DNA of 53,725 nucleotides from assembly GCA_018372435.1 (NCBI GenBank), contig JAHAJA010000029.1, forward strand, positions 1 through 53,725. The letters are read 5' to 3'. The notes beneath the pieces are model-generated. The model worked only from the letters and a program-made list of their open reading frames with translations. It was not told where the DNA came from and made no database searches. The translations under genes and the position numbers were made by a program. The DNA is from Clostridiales bacterium (GTDB lineage: Bacteria > Bacillota > Clostridia > Lachnospirales > Lachnospiraceae). Below are positions 33,005 to 41,173 of the stretch, piece by piece (positions within the stretch are counted from its first letter, which is position 1; each line of letters begins with the position of its first letter).

Positions 33005-33748
33005 CTACTCCAGATACCCTGTATAACGTTCCGTTTCCAAAATTTCATTTGCCTTAGCAATAGATTCTTTGGAAGGTGGTCTTACATCTGATAACGGATA
33101 CTCTTTTCCAAGTTGTTCCCATTTGAATAGACCGAGTGTATGATATGGTAGTACCTCAAATCGTTTTACCGATTTTAATGATTTCACAAATTCACCAAGC
33201 TTAGTTAGATCTTCTTGTGAATCTGTGATTCCTGGTACTAATACGTGTCTAATCCACATTGCTTTTCCTTGCTCTGATAGATACTGTGCCATATCAAGTA
33301 TATTCACATTACTCCAACCAGTAAGCTCTTTATGCTTTTTGTCATCAATTTGCTTAAGGTCAAGCATGAACAAGTCCGTATATTTCATTAACTCGTTAAA
33401 CTTGCCAAAGAAAGGTTCTTCCCTTGTGAATGAATTACCCGATGTATCAAGCACCGTGTTCACTCCATTTTGTTTTGCAATCTTAAATAACTCAGTGACA
33501 AAATCAATCTGTAAAAGAGCTTCTCCACCACTTACAGTTATGCCACCTTTTTCTTTCCAATACGTACGGTATCTATAAGCTTTCTCGAAAGCCTCAGATG
33601 CCGTCATATCTATTCCACCCTTCATATCCCACGTATCCGGGTTATGACAGTACTTGCATCTCATATGACATCCTTGAAGAAAAAATACATATCGTACTCC
33701 AGGTCCATCAACAGAACCAAAACTTTCAAAAGAATGAATAAGTCCCAT
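33005..33748 (-). CDS. pflA: pyruvate formate-lyase activating enzyme
   Basis: A 247-residue radical-SAM enzyme with the CX3CX2C cluster at C27, C31 and C34 (GCHMRCKYCHNPDTW), SGGEALLQ, and LDLKQIDDKKH. It uses a 4Fe-4S cluster and S-adenosylmethionine to install the glycyl radical on PflB. AAAGGGG lies 9 bases before the ATG at 33748. It follows pflB by 139 bp. The start and length are standard. Confidence 0.97.
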   Translation of the reverse strand: MGLIHSFESFGSVDGPGVRYVFFLQGCHMRCKYCHNPDTWDMKGGIDMTASEAFEKAYRYRTYWKEKGGITVSGGEALLQIDFVTELFKIAKQNGVNTVLDTSGNSFTREEPFFGKFNELMKYTDLFMLDLKQIDDKKHKELTGWSNVNILDMAQYLSEQGKAMWIRHVLVPGITDSQEDLTKLGEFVKSLKSVKRFEVLPYHTLGLFKWEQLGKEYPLSDVRPPSKESIAKANEILETERYTGYLE

Positions 33749-33887
33749 GTTTTTCGCCCCTTTCAAATAATGGCAGGTAAAACTGCATAACAGTATCTAC
33801 CCGCCAAATAAATTAACTTACAAATAATAGATTAACTTTGGCAATGCTTTCTAACATTACTAAACGATATCCATTGAAGTCTTAGTA

Positions 33888-36140
33888 TTACATAGTACCA
33901 TGGAATGTTCTTGAGATAACATCCATTTGTTGTTCTTTAGTAAGATCGATGAACTTAACAGCATAACCAGAAACTCTGATTGTGAAGTTAGCATATTCTT
34001 CTTTTTCTGGATGTTCCATAGCATCGATTAATTTTTCTTTACCAAATACATTAACGTTAAGGTGATGTGAACCTTGTGCAAAATATCCGTCAAGAACGTT
34101 AACAAGGCTTGTTACTCTTTCTCCTTCGTCATGTCCTAATGCTTCTGGGTTGATTGTTTGAGTATTAGAGATACCATCAAGTGCCCATTCATATGGAAGC
34201 TTAGCAACTGAGTTTAATGAAGCAAGAAGTCCTGAATCTTCTGCACCGTAACTTGGGTTTGCTCCTGGTGCTAATGGTTCTCCAGCTTTACGTCCGTCTG
34301 GCATAGATCCTGTAGCTTTACCGTAAACTACGTTTGAAGTAATCGTTAAGATTGAAGTTGTTGGCTCAGAATCTCTGTAAGTGTGACGTTTCTTAAGCTT
34401 AGTAAGGAATGTACGAAGTAATTCAACAGCGATGTCATCTGCACGATCATCATCGTTACCGTATCTTGGGAAGTCACCAGTAACATCATAGTCTACTACG
34501 ATACCGTCTTCATTACGGATTGTTTTAACTTTAGCATATTTGATAGCACTAAGTGAATCTACAACATGAGAGAATCCTGCAATACCAGTTGCGAATGTAC
34601 GTCTTACATCTGTGTCGATAAGAGCCATCTCAGCTGCTTCATAGTAATATTTATCATGCATGTATTGAATGATATTAAGTGAGTTAACATAAATTCCTGC
34701 TAACCAATCCATCATTACATCATATTTCTTCATTACTTCATCATAATCTAAGTATTCAGAAGTGATTGGTTTGTATTCAGGTCCAACTTGAACTAATGTT
34801 TTTTCATCAACACCACCATTGATAGCGTATAATAAACACTTAGCAAGGTTAGCTCTTGCACCGAAGAATTGCATTTCCTTACCTGTTTGTGTTGCAGATA
34901 CACAACAGCAGATTGAGTAGTCATCGCCCCATACTGGTTTCATAACATCATCGTTTTCATATTGTACTGAACTTGTATTGATTGAAATCTCAGCAGCGTA
35001 CTTCTTAAAGTTCTCTGGTAAGTTTGGTGAGTAAAGTACTGTTAAGTTTGGTTCTGGTGAAGGTCCCATGTTTTCAAGTGTATGAAGGAATCTGAAGTCA
35101 GTTTTAGTAACCATTGAACGACCATCAACACCCATACCTGCAACTTCAAGTGTAGCCCATACTGGATCACCTGAGAATAACTGATTGTATGAAGGAACTC
35201 TTGCGAACTTAACCATTCTGAATTTCATTACCATATGGTCGATAAGTTCTTGTGCTTCATCTTCTGTTAGAGTTCCGTTCTCTAAATCTCTTTGGATATA
35301 GATATCAAGGAATGTTGAGATACGACCAACACTCATAGCTGCACCGTTTTGAGTCTTAACAGCTGCTAGATAACCAAAGTATAACCATTGTACAGCTTCT
35401 CTTGCATTCTTAGCTGGTTCAGAAATATCATAGCCATAAGAAGCAGCCATTTTTTTCATATCTGCTAATGCTCTATATTGATTGAAGATTTCTTCTCTTT
35501 GACGGATAATTTCATCTGTCATTGTTCCATCACCACAGTTTGCATGGTCTTTTGCTTTTTCTTCCATTAAGAAATCAATACCGTAAAGAGCAACTCTTCT
35601 ATAATCACCTACAATACGTCCACGACCATATGTGTCAGGAAGTCCTGTTATAATTTTGTTACGACGAGCTTGTCTGATTTCTGGAGTATATACGTCAAAA
35701 ACTCCTTGATTATGTGTTTTATGATATTCTGTAAATATTTTGTGAAGTTCTTTATTTGGTTCATATCCGTATGTTGAACAAGCTTCTTCTGCCATCTTGA
35801 TACCACCATATGGCATGAATGCTCTCTTTAAAGGTTTATCTGTTTGTAAACCAACTACTTTTTCAAGATCTTTAGCAGATTCATCAATATATCCTGGGCC
35901 ATGTGATGTGATTCCAGATACAATGTCAGTATCCATATCAAGCACGCCGCCTTTAGCTCTTTCTTCTTTTTGAAGTTCTTGAAGTTTACCCCAAAGTTTA
36001 TTAGTTGCTTCTGTAGGATCTGCTAAGAATGAAGAATCACCATCATATGGTTTGTAATTGTTTTGAATAAAATCTCTTGTATTAACTTCTTCTTTCCAAA
36101 GTCTTCCTTTAAATCCTTCCCATTGTTCTTTTACTAACAT
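33888..36140 (-). CDS. pflB: formate acetyltransferase (pyruvate formate-lyase)
   Basis: This 750-residue glycyl-radical enzyme splits pyruvate with CoA into acetyl-CoA and formate, the central anaerobic route to ATP and ethanol in this kind of fermenter. The adjacent active-site cysteines are in DDYSICCCVSATQTG. The glycyl radical site is G725 in RVSGYAVKF near the C-terminus. AAGGAGG precedes the ATG. The adjacent pflA supplies the radical. Upstream bases 36141-36367 hold a leader with two hairpins. Confidence 0.98.
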   Translation of the reverse strand: MLVKEQWEGFKGRLWKEEVNTRDFIQNNYKPYDGDSSFLADPTEATNKLWGKLQELQKEERAKGGVLDMDTDIVSGITSHGPGYIDESAKDLEKVVGLQTDKPLKRAFMPYGGIKMAEEACSTYGYEPNKELHKIFTEYHKTHNQGVFDVYTPEIRQARRNKIITGLPDTYGRGRIVGDYRRVALYGIDFLMEEKAKDHANCGDGTMTDEIIRQREEIFNQYRALADMKKMAASYGYDISEPAKNAREAVQWLYFGYLAAVKTQNGAAMSVGRISTFLDIYIQRDLENGTLTEDEAQELIDHMVMKFRMVKFARVPSYNQLFSGDPVWATLEVAGMGVDGRSMVTKTDFRFLHTLENMGPSPEPNLTVLYSPNLPENFKKYAAEISINTSSVQYENDDVMKPVWGDDYSICCCVSATQTGKEMQFFGARANLAKCLLYAINGGVDEKTLVQVGPEYKPITSEYLDYDEVMKKYDVMMDWLAGIYVNSLNIIQYMHDKYYYEAAEMALIDTDVRRTFATGIAGFSHVVDSLSAIKYAKVKTIRNEDGIVVDYDVTGDFPRYGNDDDRADDIAVELLRTFLTKLKKRHTYRDSEPTTSILTITSNVVYGKATGSMPDGRKAGEPLAPGANPSYGAEDSGLLASLNSVAKLPYEWALDGISNTQTINPEALGHDEGERVTSLVNVLDGYFAQGSHHLNVNVFGKEKLIDAMEHPEKEEYANFTIRVSGYAVKFIDLTKEQQMDVISRTFHGTM

Positions 36141-36179
36141 ATCTTATGTCCTCCTTATATGAACTTTTGTATGTGTGTA

Positions 36180-36231
36180 CTGTGTATTGTATATTGTATA
36201 CACAGAATGATGTAGTGACAACCCTGTTGTC
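36180..36231 (-). promoter_or_regulatory. pflB leader hairpins
   Basis: Two stems lie 40-90 bp before pflB: CTGTGTAT / ATACACAG (36180-36205) and GACAAC-CCT-GTTGTC (36217-36231). They could stabilise the abundant pfl mRNA or bind a regulator. I see no good Rex or cre match. The rest of the interval up to 36367 is AT-rich and must contain the promoter. Confidence 0.4.
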
Positions 36232-36367
36232 AAATAATGAATCTATACCAATATATATATCACTATTTCAGATAAAAATCCAGTAATTTTTCCCCAGTAT
36301 TTAATTTTGTACAATTTCTAATATTATTCCTGTATATCCATCAAATTCTCCCACTTATTCACAAAAT

Positions 36368-36392
36368 GGGATATACTTATACAGCATATCCC
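36368..36392 (-). terminator. hairpin after the phospho-beta-glucosidase gene
   Basis: GGGATAT pairs with ATATCCC across an 11-base loop, 16 bp past the stop codon on the minus strand, followed by a short T-rich stretch. Confidence 0.6.
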
Positions 36393-36407
36393 TTAATTAA
36401 TTTTTTC

Positions 36408-37832
36408 TTATAAATCTTCGCCATTGGTTTCAATAACACGTTTAAACCACTCAAAAGACTTCTTCTTACTTCGATTCAAAGTTCCATTACCATCATTGTC
36501 TTTATCCACATAGATAAAACCGTAACGTTTCTTCATCTCTCCTGTAGTAAAGGAGATACAATCAATGCAGCCCCAAGGGGTATATCCCATCAAGTCTATC
36601 CCATCAAGTTCAACTGCCTTCTTCATCTCGATAATATGGTTCTTAAGATATTCAATACGATAATCATCTTCCACATATCCTTGTTCATCTGGTGTATCTA
36701 TCGCACCAAATCCATTTTCCACGATGAAAAGGGGTTTCTGGTAACGCTCATATAGTAGATTTAGTGCATATCTAAGACCGATTGGATCAATCTGCCACCC
36801 CCAGTCAGAAGCCTTAACATAAGGGTTAGGAACGCTTCCTGGGAATCCATCTAACCCATTCCCTTGCACCACCGCATCTGCCTTCACTGCGTTAGTCATA
36901 TAATAACTAAGTCCGATATAGTCTACGATACCTTCTTTCAAAATCTTCGCATCTTCCGGCTCCATATGAATATGATACCCTTTTCGCTCCCATTCTTTAT
37001 AAGCATAGGATGGATATTCTCCACGAACATGAACATCTCCAAATAAATATCTATCATGCATCGATTCTAAAGAATACATCATGTCTTCTGGATTACAAGA
37101 ATACGGATATAACGGCACACAAGCGAGCATACAACCAATCTGAAAATCTGGATTAATCTTATGTCCCTCTTTAACAACTAAGGCACTTGCAACTAATTCA
37201 TGGTGTACTGTTTGATACATACACTCTTCTGGATTTTCTTCTTGATTGAAAATTACACCTGAGTTTACATAACCGAATAACGGATATTCATAATTTTTCT
37301 GGTTATTGATTTCATTAAATGTCATCCAGTACTTAACTTTATCTTTGTAACGTTCCATAACCACCTTGGCATAATGTACAAAGAATTCGATTAACTTTCG
37401 ATTCTTCCAACCACCGTACTCTTTTACTAGATGATATGGCATTTCAAAATGTGATAAAGTAATTACTGGTTCGATTCCGTATTTAATCAATTCATCAAAT
37501 AAGTCATCATAAAACTGTAATCCTTCTTTGTTTGGCTCTTTTTCATCACCCTTTGGAAAGATACGAGTCCAAGCAATAGACGTTCGGAAGCATTTGAATC
37601 CCATTTCTGCAAACAATTTCACATCTTCCTTATAATGTCCATAAAAATCTACCGCTTCATGATTTGGGTAATAGCAATCTTCTAACACGCCATCTGTTAT
37701 CTTGCGATCTATTCCATGAGTACCCCCAGTAAGAACATCTACGATGCTAACTCCTTTGCCACCTTTGTTCCAACCACCTTCTACCTGGTGGGCGGCTACC
37801 GCACCGCCCCAGAGAAATTTATCTGATAACAT
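36408..37832 (-). CDS. bglA: 6-phospho-beta-glucosidase, GH1
   Basis: The 474-residue GH1 enzyme cleaves phosphorylated beta-glucosides delivered by the PTS. It has the N-terminal FLWGGAVAAHQVEGG, acid/base E174 in TFNEINNQ, nucleophile Glu near 374 in FIVENGFGAID, and the phosphate-binding signature SFTTGEMKKRYGFIYVD that marks 6-phospho enzymes. The ATG at 37832 has GAGGTG upstream; the GTG two codons earlier is too close. It starts 12 bp after the PTS gene, so the two form an operon for cellobiose- or aryl-beta-glucoside-type sugars. Confidence 0.95.
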   Translation of the reverse strand: MLSDKFLWGGAVAAHQVEGGWNKGGKGVSIVDVLTGGTHGIDRKITDGVLEDCYYPNHEAVDFYGHYKEDVKLFAEMGFKCFRTSIAWTRIFPKGDEKEPNKEGLQFYDDLFDELIKYGIEPVITLSHFEMPYHLVKEYGGWKNRKLIEFFVHYAKVVMERYKDKVKYWMTFNEINNQKNYEYPLFGYVNSGVIFNQEENPEECMYQTVHHELVASALVVKEGHKINPDFQIGCMLACVPLYPYSCNPEDMMYSLESMHDRYLFGDVHVRGEYPSYAYKEWERKGYHIHMEPEDAKILKEGIVDYIGLSYYMTNAVKADAVVQGNGLDGFPGSVPNPYVKASDWGWQIDPIGLRYALNLLYERYQKPLFIVENGFGAIDTPDEQGYVEDDYRIEYLKNHIIEMKKAVELDGIDLMGYTPWGCIDCISFTTGEMKKRYGFIYVDKDNDGNGTLNRSKKKSFEWFKRVIETNGEDL

Positions 37833-37844
37833 ATTCACGCACCT

Positions 37845-39767
37845 CTATTTCTGAATTTCTAACAATTCTTGACCTTGTACCACGTTTGAAACTGCCAATG
37901 ATTCTACACTCTTAAACTCTTCTGTGTTAGATACAATCACCATTGTTGTCGTTTCAAAACCTGCTTTTTGAATCTCTTCTAAAGAGAATGTGATTAAGAG
38001 CTGACCCTTTTTCACTCTATCGTTTTGTGACACATGTACCTCAAAACCTTTTCCGCCCATTCCTACTGTATCGATTCCAATATGAATTAGTAATTCTTCC
38101 CCAGAATCAGACATAAGACCAATTGCATGTCCTGTTGGAAAAAGTGCTGCTACTGTTCCATCAAAAGGTGCATAGACTTTTCCTTCATTCGGTATTATAG
38201 CTGCGCCCTTACCCATAGCTTCACTAGAGAACGCGTCATCACTCACATCAGTAAGGGCAATAACTTTACCACTTAGAGGTGAATTAATTCTCATCTTCTT
38301 AGTTGTTACAGATACTTCTGCAGGTTGTGACGTTTTTACTTCTTCTTTAGCTTCTACTTTTGTATCTTTTTTTGATTCTTCTTTTGATTTTACTTTTGTA
38401 TCTTTTTTTACTTCTTCTTTATCTTCTTTAAAACCTACAATCATAGTAAGCACCATTGCTAGTACGAATGATATAATAATTGATATAACGTAACCTAGGA
38501 AGTTTGACATATATCCTTCTTTAAAATATGCTGGCAATGTTGCTATACCTGGCATGTTATAACTCCATGAATATGCATGGAAAGCACCAGCTATACCACC
38601 ACCCACGGCTCCAGCTATACAACCACAAATCATTGGTGTCTTTAATCTTAAATTAACACCATAGATTGCTGGTTCCGTGATTCCAAACAATCCTGTAATT
38701 GCTGCTGGAAGTGAAACTTGTTTTAATTCTTTATCTTTCGTACGGAAGAATACTCCTAAAGCTGCACCTGCCTGTGAGAATACGGCAGATCCTTGAATAC
38801 CTGTGAATGTATCGTATCCAAGAGAAGCATAATTACCAACTGTAACCGGAGTGATTCCCCAGTGCACGCCGAAGATAACCAGTACTTCCCATAATCCACC
38901 AACAACAACACCCGCAACAATTGGACTTAAATCATATAAGGAATTATATACATCACCAATTGCTCCACCTACCATATTTCCTAATGGACCACATACTAGT
39001 AATGTTAATGGTACCATAATTGCAATAGTAAACATCGGAGTGAATAGGTTTCTAATTACTATCGGTAATTTCTGATCAAAAAATCTCTGCACATAAGATG
39101 TAATCCAAATTGCTAGAATAATTGGAATAACTGTAGATGTATAACTAAGCATCTGAACTTTGATTCCTAAGAATGTTAGTGATTCACCTGCATTCACCAT
39201 TGCAATATAATCTGGACTAACTAATGCACATGCTATTACTATACCAATAAATTCATTTACTTTAAATTTCTTTGATGCAGTTACAGCAATCAACACAGGT
39301 AAGAATGTAAACGCTGTCCAAGAGATAAAGTTCAAAATCTTATATGTTCCCCAGCTTGTATCCATTACATTCATTGCTACTAGTACCCCAAGAATACCTT
39401 GTAAGATACCACATGCTGCAAGTGTATATAAAAATGGTGCAAAAATACTTGATATTACATCAATTATCCTGCTGACTACCCCTACTTTTTGAGCTGGTTC
39501 GCTACTACCTTCTTCTATAGTTACGAGCTTTATAACTTCTTTGTAAGCATCCTGTACGTGATTACCAATAACAACCTGATATTGTCCTCCTGCTTCTACT
39601 GTCGTAATGACTCCAGGAATCTTCTTTACAGTATCTGTATTAATATTCTTCGCGTCTTTTAATATAAAACGTAATCTTGTGGCACAATGAGTTACGTTCC
39701 TAATATTCTCATCTCCGCCTAATTCCTTTACCAATGCTTTCGCAGTGATACTATAATCAATTGCCAT
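37845..39767 (-). CDS. bglF: beta-glucoside PTS permease, EIIBCA
   Basis: A 640-residue fused PTS enzyme II. Domain EIIB comes first (C28 in THCATRLRF), then EIIC with about ten membrane helices (from about 100 to 450; ITEPAIYGVNLRLKTP is the substrate loop). A charged Lys/Glu repeat linker (about 455-490, KEDKEEVKKDTKVKSKEESK in part) follows, and then EIIA with phosphorylated H562 (ELLIHIGIDTVGM). It imports and phosphorylates beta-glucosides. The low-complexity linker has three near-repeats of KKDTKV-KEE. AAGGAGG precedes the ATG. Confidence 0.95.
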   Translation of the reverse strand: MAIDYSITAKALVKELGGDENIRNVTHCATRLRFILKDAKNINTDTVKKIPGVITTVEAGGQYQVVIGNHVQDAYKEVIKLVTIEEGSSEPAQKVGVVSRIIDVISSIFAPFLYTLAACGILQGILGVLVAMNVMDTSWGTYKILNFISWTAFTFLPVLIAVTASKKFKVNEFIGIVIACALVSPDYIAMVNAGESLTFLGIKVQMLSYTSTVIPIILAIWITSYVQRFFDQKLPIVIRNLFTPMFTIAIMVPLTLLVCGPLGNMVGGAIGDVYNSLYDLSPIVAGVVVGGLWEVLVIFGVHWGITPVTVGNYASLGYDTFTGIQGSAVFSQAGAALGVFFRTKDKELKQVSLPAAITGLFGITEPAIYGVNLRLKTPMICGCIAGAVGGGIAGAFHAYSWSYNMPGIATLPAYFKEGYMSNFLGYVISIIISFVLAMVLTMIVGFKEDKEEVKKDTKVKSKEESKKDTKVEAKEEVKTSQPAEVSVTTKKMRINSPLSGKVIALTDVSDDAFSSEAMGKGAAIIPNEGKVYAPFDGTVAALFPTGHAIGLMSDSGEELLIHIGIDTVGMGGKGFEVHVSQNDRVKKGQLLITFSLEEIQKAGFETTTMVIVSNTEEFKSVESLAVSNVVQGQELLEIQK

Positions 39768-39930
39768 TGAAATATCCTCCTTTAGTAACTTGAGTTAAGT
39801 ATATCATGAATCAAAACTTCCTTACTATACTCTTAGGAGCTTCTGATTTGTGTTCCATGTATTTGTAATTTGTTACGCCAAAGAAACAACATGTTTTTTA
39901 TACCTCATAAGACTTAGAAACTATAGCAAA

Positions 39931-39970
39931 AAGCAGATACAACACTATTATATCTATGTTGTATCTGCTT
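39931..39970 (-). terminator. terminator between rpiR-type gene and bglF
   Basis: AAGCAGATACAAC pairs with GTTGTATCTGCTT with a 14-base loop and a T-rich 3' side, so the regulator gene and the PTS operon are separate units. Confidence 0.85.
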
Positions 39971-39982
39971 TATTTATTGACC

Positions 39983-40699
39983 TTATTTAATACTGCGAGC
40001 TAAGGTTTCAATTAAGAATAACACAGGAACCTGCGTAGTAACGTTTAATTCACCGCCAACTTTTTGCTCTTCTATAAAATACGACAGATTCAAATCTGAT
40101 ATTTTAGCAAGTGTGCATGAATTTTTATTGGTAATGCTTAAGATTTTACAATTATGCTGTTTGAATTCATTGATCATACGGATTACTTCACTCACTTCAC
40201 CTGAAACAGATAATGCAATAATCACTGTATTGTCGAGAATATCTTCTAAGACCGGATAATAAGGATCATCAATACTCTGTGCAAATTTTCCTACATTAGA
40301 GAAAAATCTTGCTCCATATTTACCAAGGATTCCAGAGGTTCCAACCCCTACAAAGATTACTCTTTTTGCATCTCTAATCATCTGAACAGCATCATTCATC
40401 ACCTGTTCCCATGCAGTTGTCTCTACACTTTTAAAATAATGTTGCAATTCCTCAATATCATCTTTTGACTGGCGACTACTTTGCTCATTTAAGTATAATT
40501 TAAACTTCACACGAAACTCTGAGTAGCCATCGCACCCAAGCTTTTTACAAAACCGAATAACCGTTGACGTTGAAACATGTACTGCCGCCGCTAAATCTCT
40601 TACTGTCATATATCTTACTACCTGTTTATTCTTAATAACATAATCATAAACAAGTAATTCCAAATTATTTAACTTTTGAATATTTTCATAGCTGAACAT
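39983..40699 (-). CDS. RpiR/MurR-type transcriptional regulator
   Basis: A 238-residue regulator with N-terminal HTH_6 (YMTVRDLAAAVHVSTSTVIR and FCKKLGCDGYSEFR) and a C-terminal SIS sugar-isomerase fold (RVIFVGVGTSGILGKYGARF, VIIALSVSGEVSEVIRMI) that binds sugar phosphates. It lies directly upstream of the phospho-glucosidase operon and should control it in response to a phosphorylated beta-glucoside or glucose-6-phosphate. This takes the place of the LicT/BglG antiterminator seen in many Firmicutes; no RAT hairpin is visible. Confidence 0.9.
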   Translation of the reverse strand: MFSYENIQKLNNLELLVYDYVIKNKQVVRYMTVRDLAAAVHVSTSTVIRFCKKLGCDGYSEFRVKFKLYLNEQSSRQSKDDIEELQHYFKSVETTAWEQVMNDAVQMIRDAKRVIFVGVGTSGILGKYGARFFSNVGKFAQSIDDPYYPVLEDILDNTVIIALSVSGEVSEVIRMINEFKQHNCKILSITNKNSCTLAKISDLNLSYFIEEQKVGGELNVTTQVPVLFLIETLARSIK

Positions 40700-40833
40700 A
40701 CGACCGCCCTCCTAATTTGATTATACAAAAATCAAGAGCGGCTTACAAGTTTATAAATCAAACAAAAACCTCCTATTTTGTATGAGTGAGTATATCTATT
40801 TTATCGGTATACTAATTTTCCCTACCAAATCAA

Positions 40834-40868
40834 AAAATAGAAAGTACGCTTAACGAACTTTCTATTTT
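40834..40868 (-). terminator. terminator of the 26-residue peptide gene
   Basis: AAAATAGAAAGT pairs with ACTTTCTATTTT and runs into six T residues on the minus strand. It follows the small gene by 118 bp. Between 40700 and 40833 and between 40869 and 40985 I see only AT-rich spacer and the rpiR leader. Confidence 0.8.
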
Positions 40869-40985
40869 CAAACTAATCTTTTTATAATTAAAATTCATAT
40901 TTATATATTATTATCTATAATTTATAATTTATATACTAAAATCATATAATCAAAACTATATTAGATTAAATGTATATCTGGTATC

Positions 40986-41066
40986 TTATAATAATTTTCT
41001 TATATTATTTTTGATACCAATAATACAGATCATAACGATACCTAAACCGATAATTGCTATCTCCAT
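40986..41066 (-). CDS. 26-residue single-helix membrane peptide
   Basis: The product is MEIAIIGLGIVMICIIGIKN followed by NIRKLL: one hydrophobic helix with a basic tail, so it should insert in the membrane with its C-terminus inside. An optimal AGGAGG lies 8 bases before the ATG. The gene has its own consensus promoter (TTGCTT-17-TATACT), an operator of the GTTA-N8-TAAC type placed exactly as at eno, and its own terminator. That full set makes a real gene likely despite its size. I do not recognise a family. It may modulate a membrane partner under iron or Fe-S stress. Confidence 0.7.
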   Translation of the reverse strand: MEIAIIGLGIVMICIIGIKNNIRKLL

Positions 41067-41102
41067 ATAATTCGTACCTCCTATATATTTCTCCATGTTT
41101 TT

Positions 41103-41156
41103 GGTTAGTTACAACTAACTTAACTGAAGTATAACATATATTGGTACAAAAAGCAA
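41103..41156 (-). promoter_or_regulatory. promoter and GTTA-N8-TAAC operator of the 26-residue peptide gene
   Basis: TTGCTT (41151-41156), 17 bp, TATACT (41128-41133) on the minus strand, then GGTTAGTTACAACTAACT (41103-41120) 7 bp downstream of the -10. Confidence 0.78.
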
Positions 41157-41173
41157 TATAAAATGCAAAAATA

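Noticed and set aside
39768..39982. A LicT/BglG antiterminator site before bglF
   Set aside because: The only hairpin is a plain terminator after the RpiR-type gene; no overlapping RAT-like stem was found.
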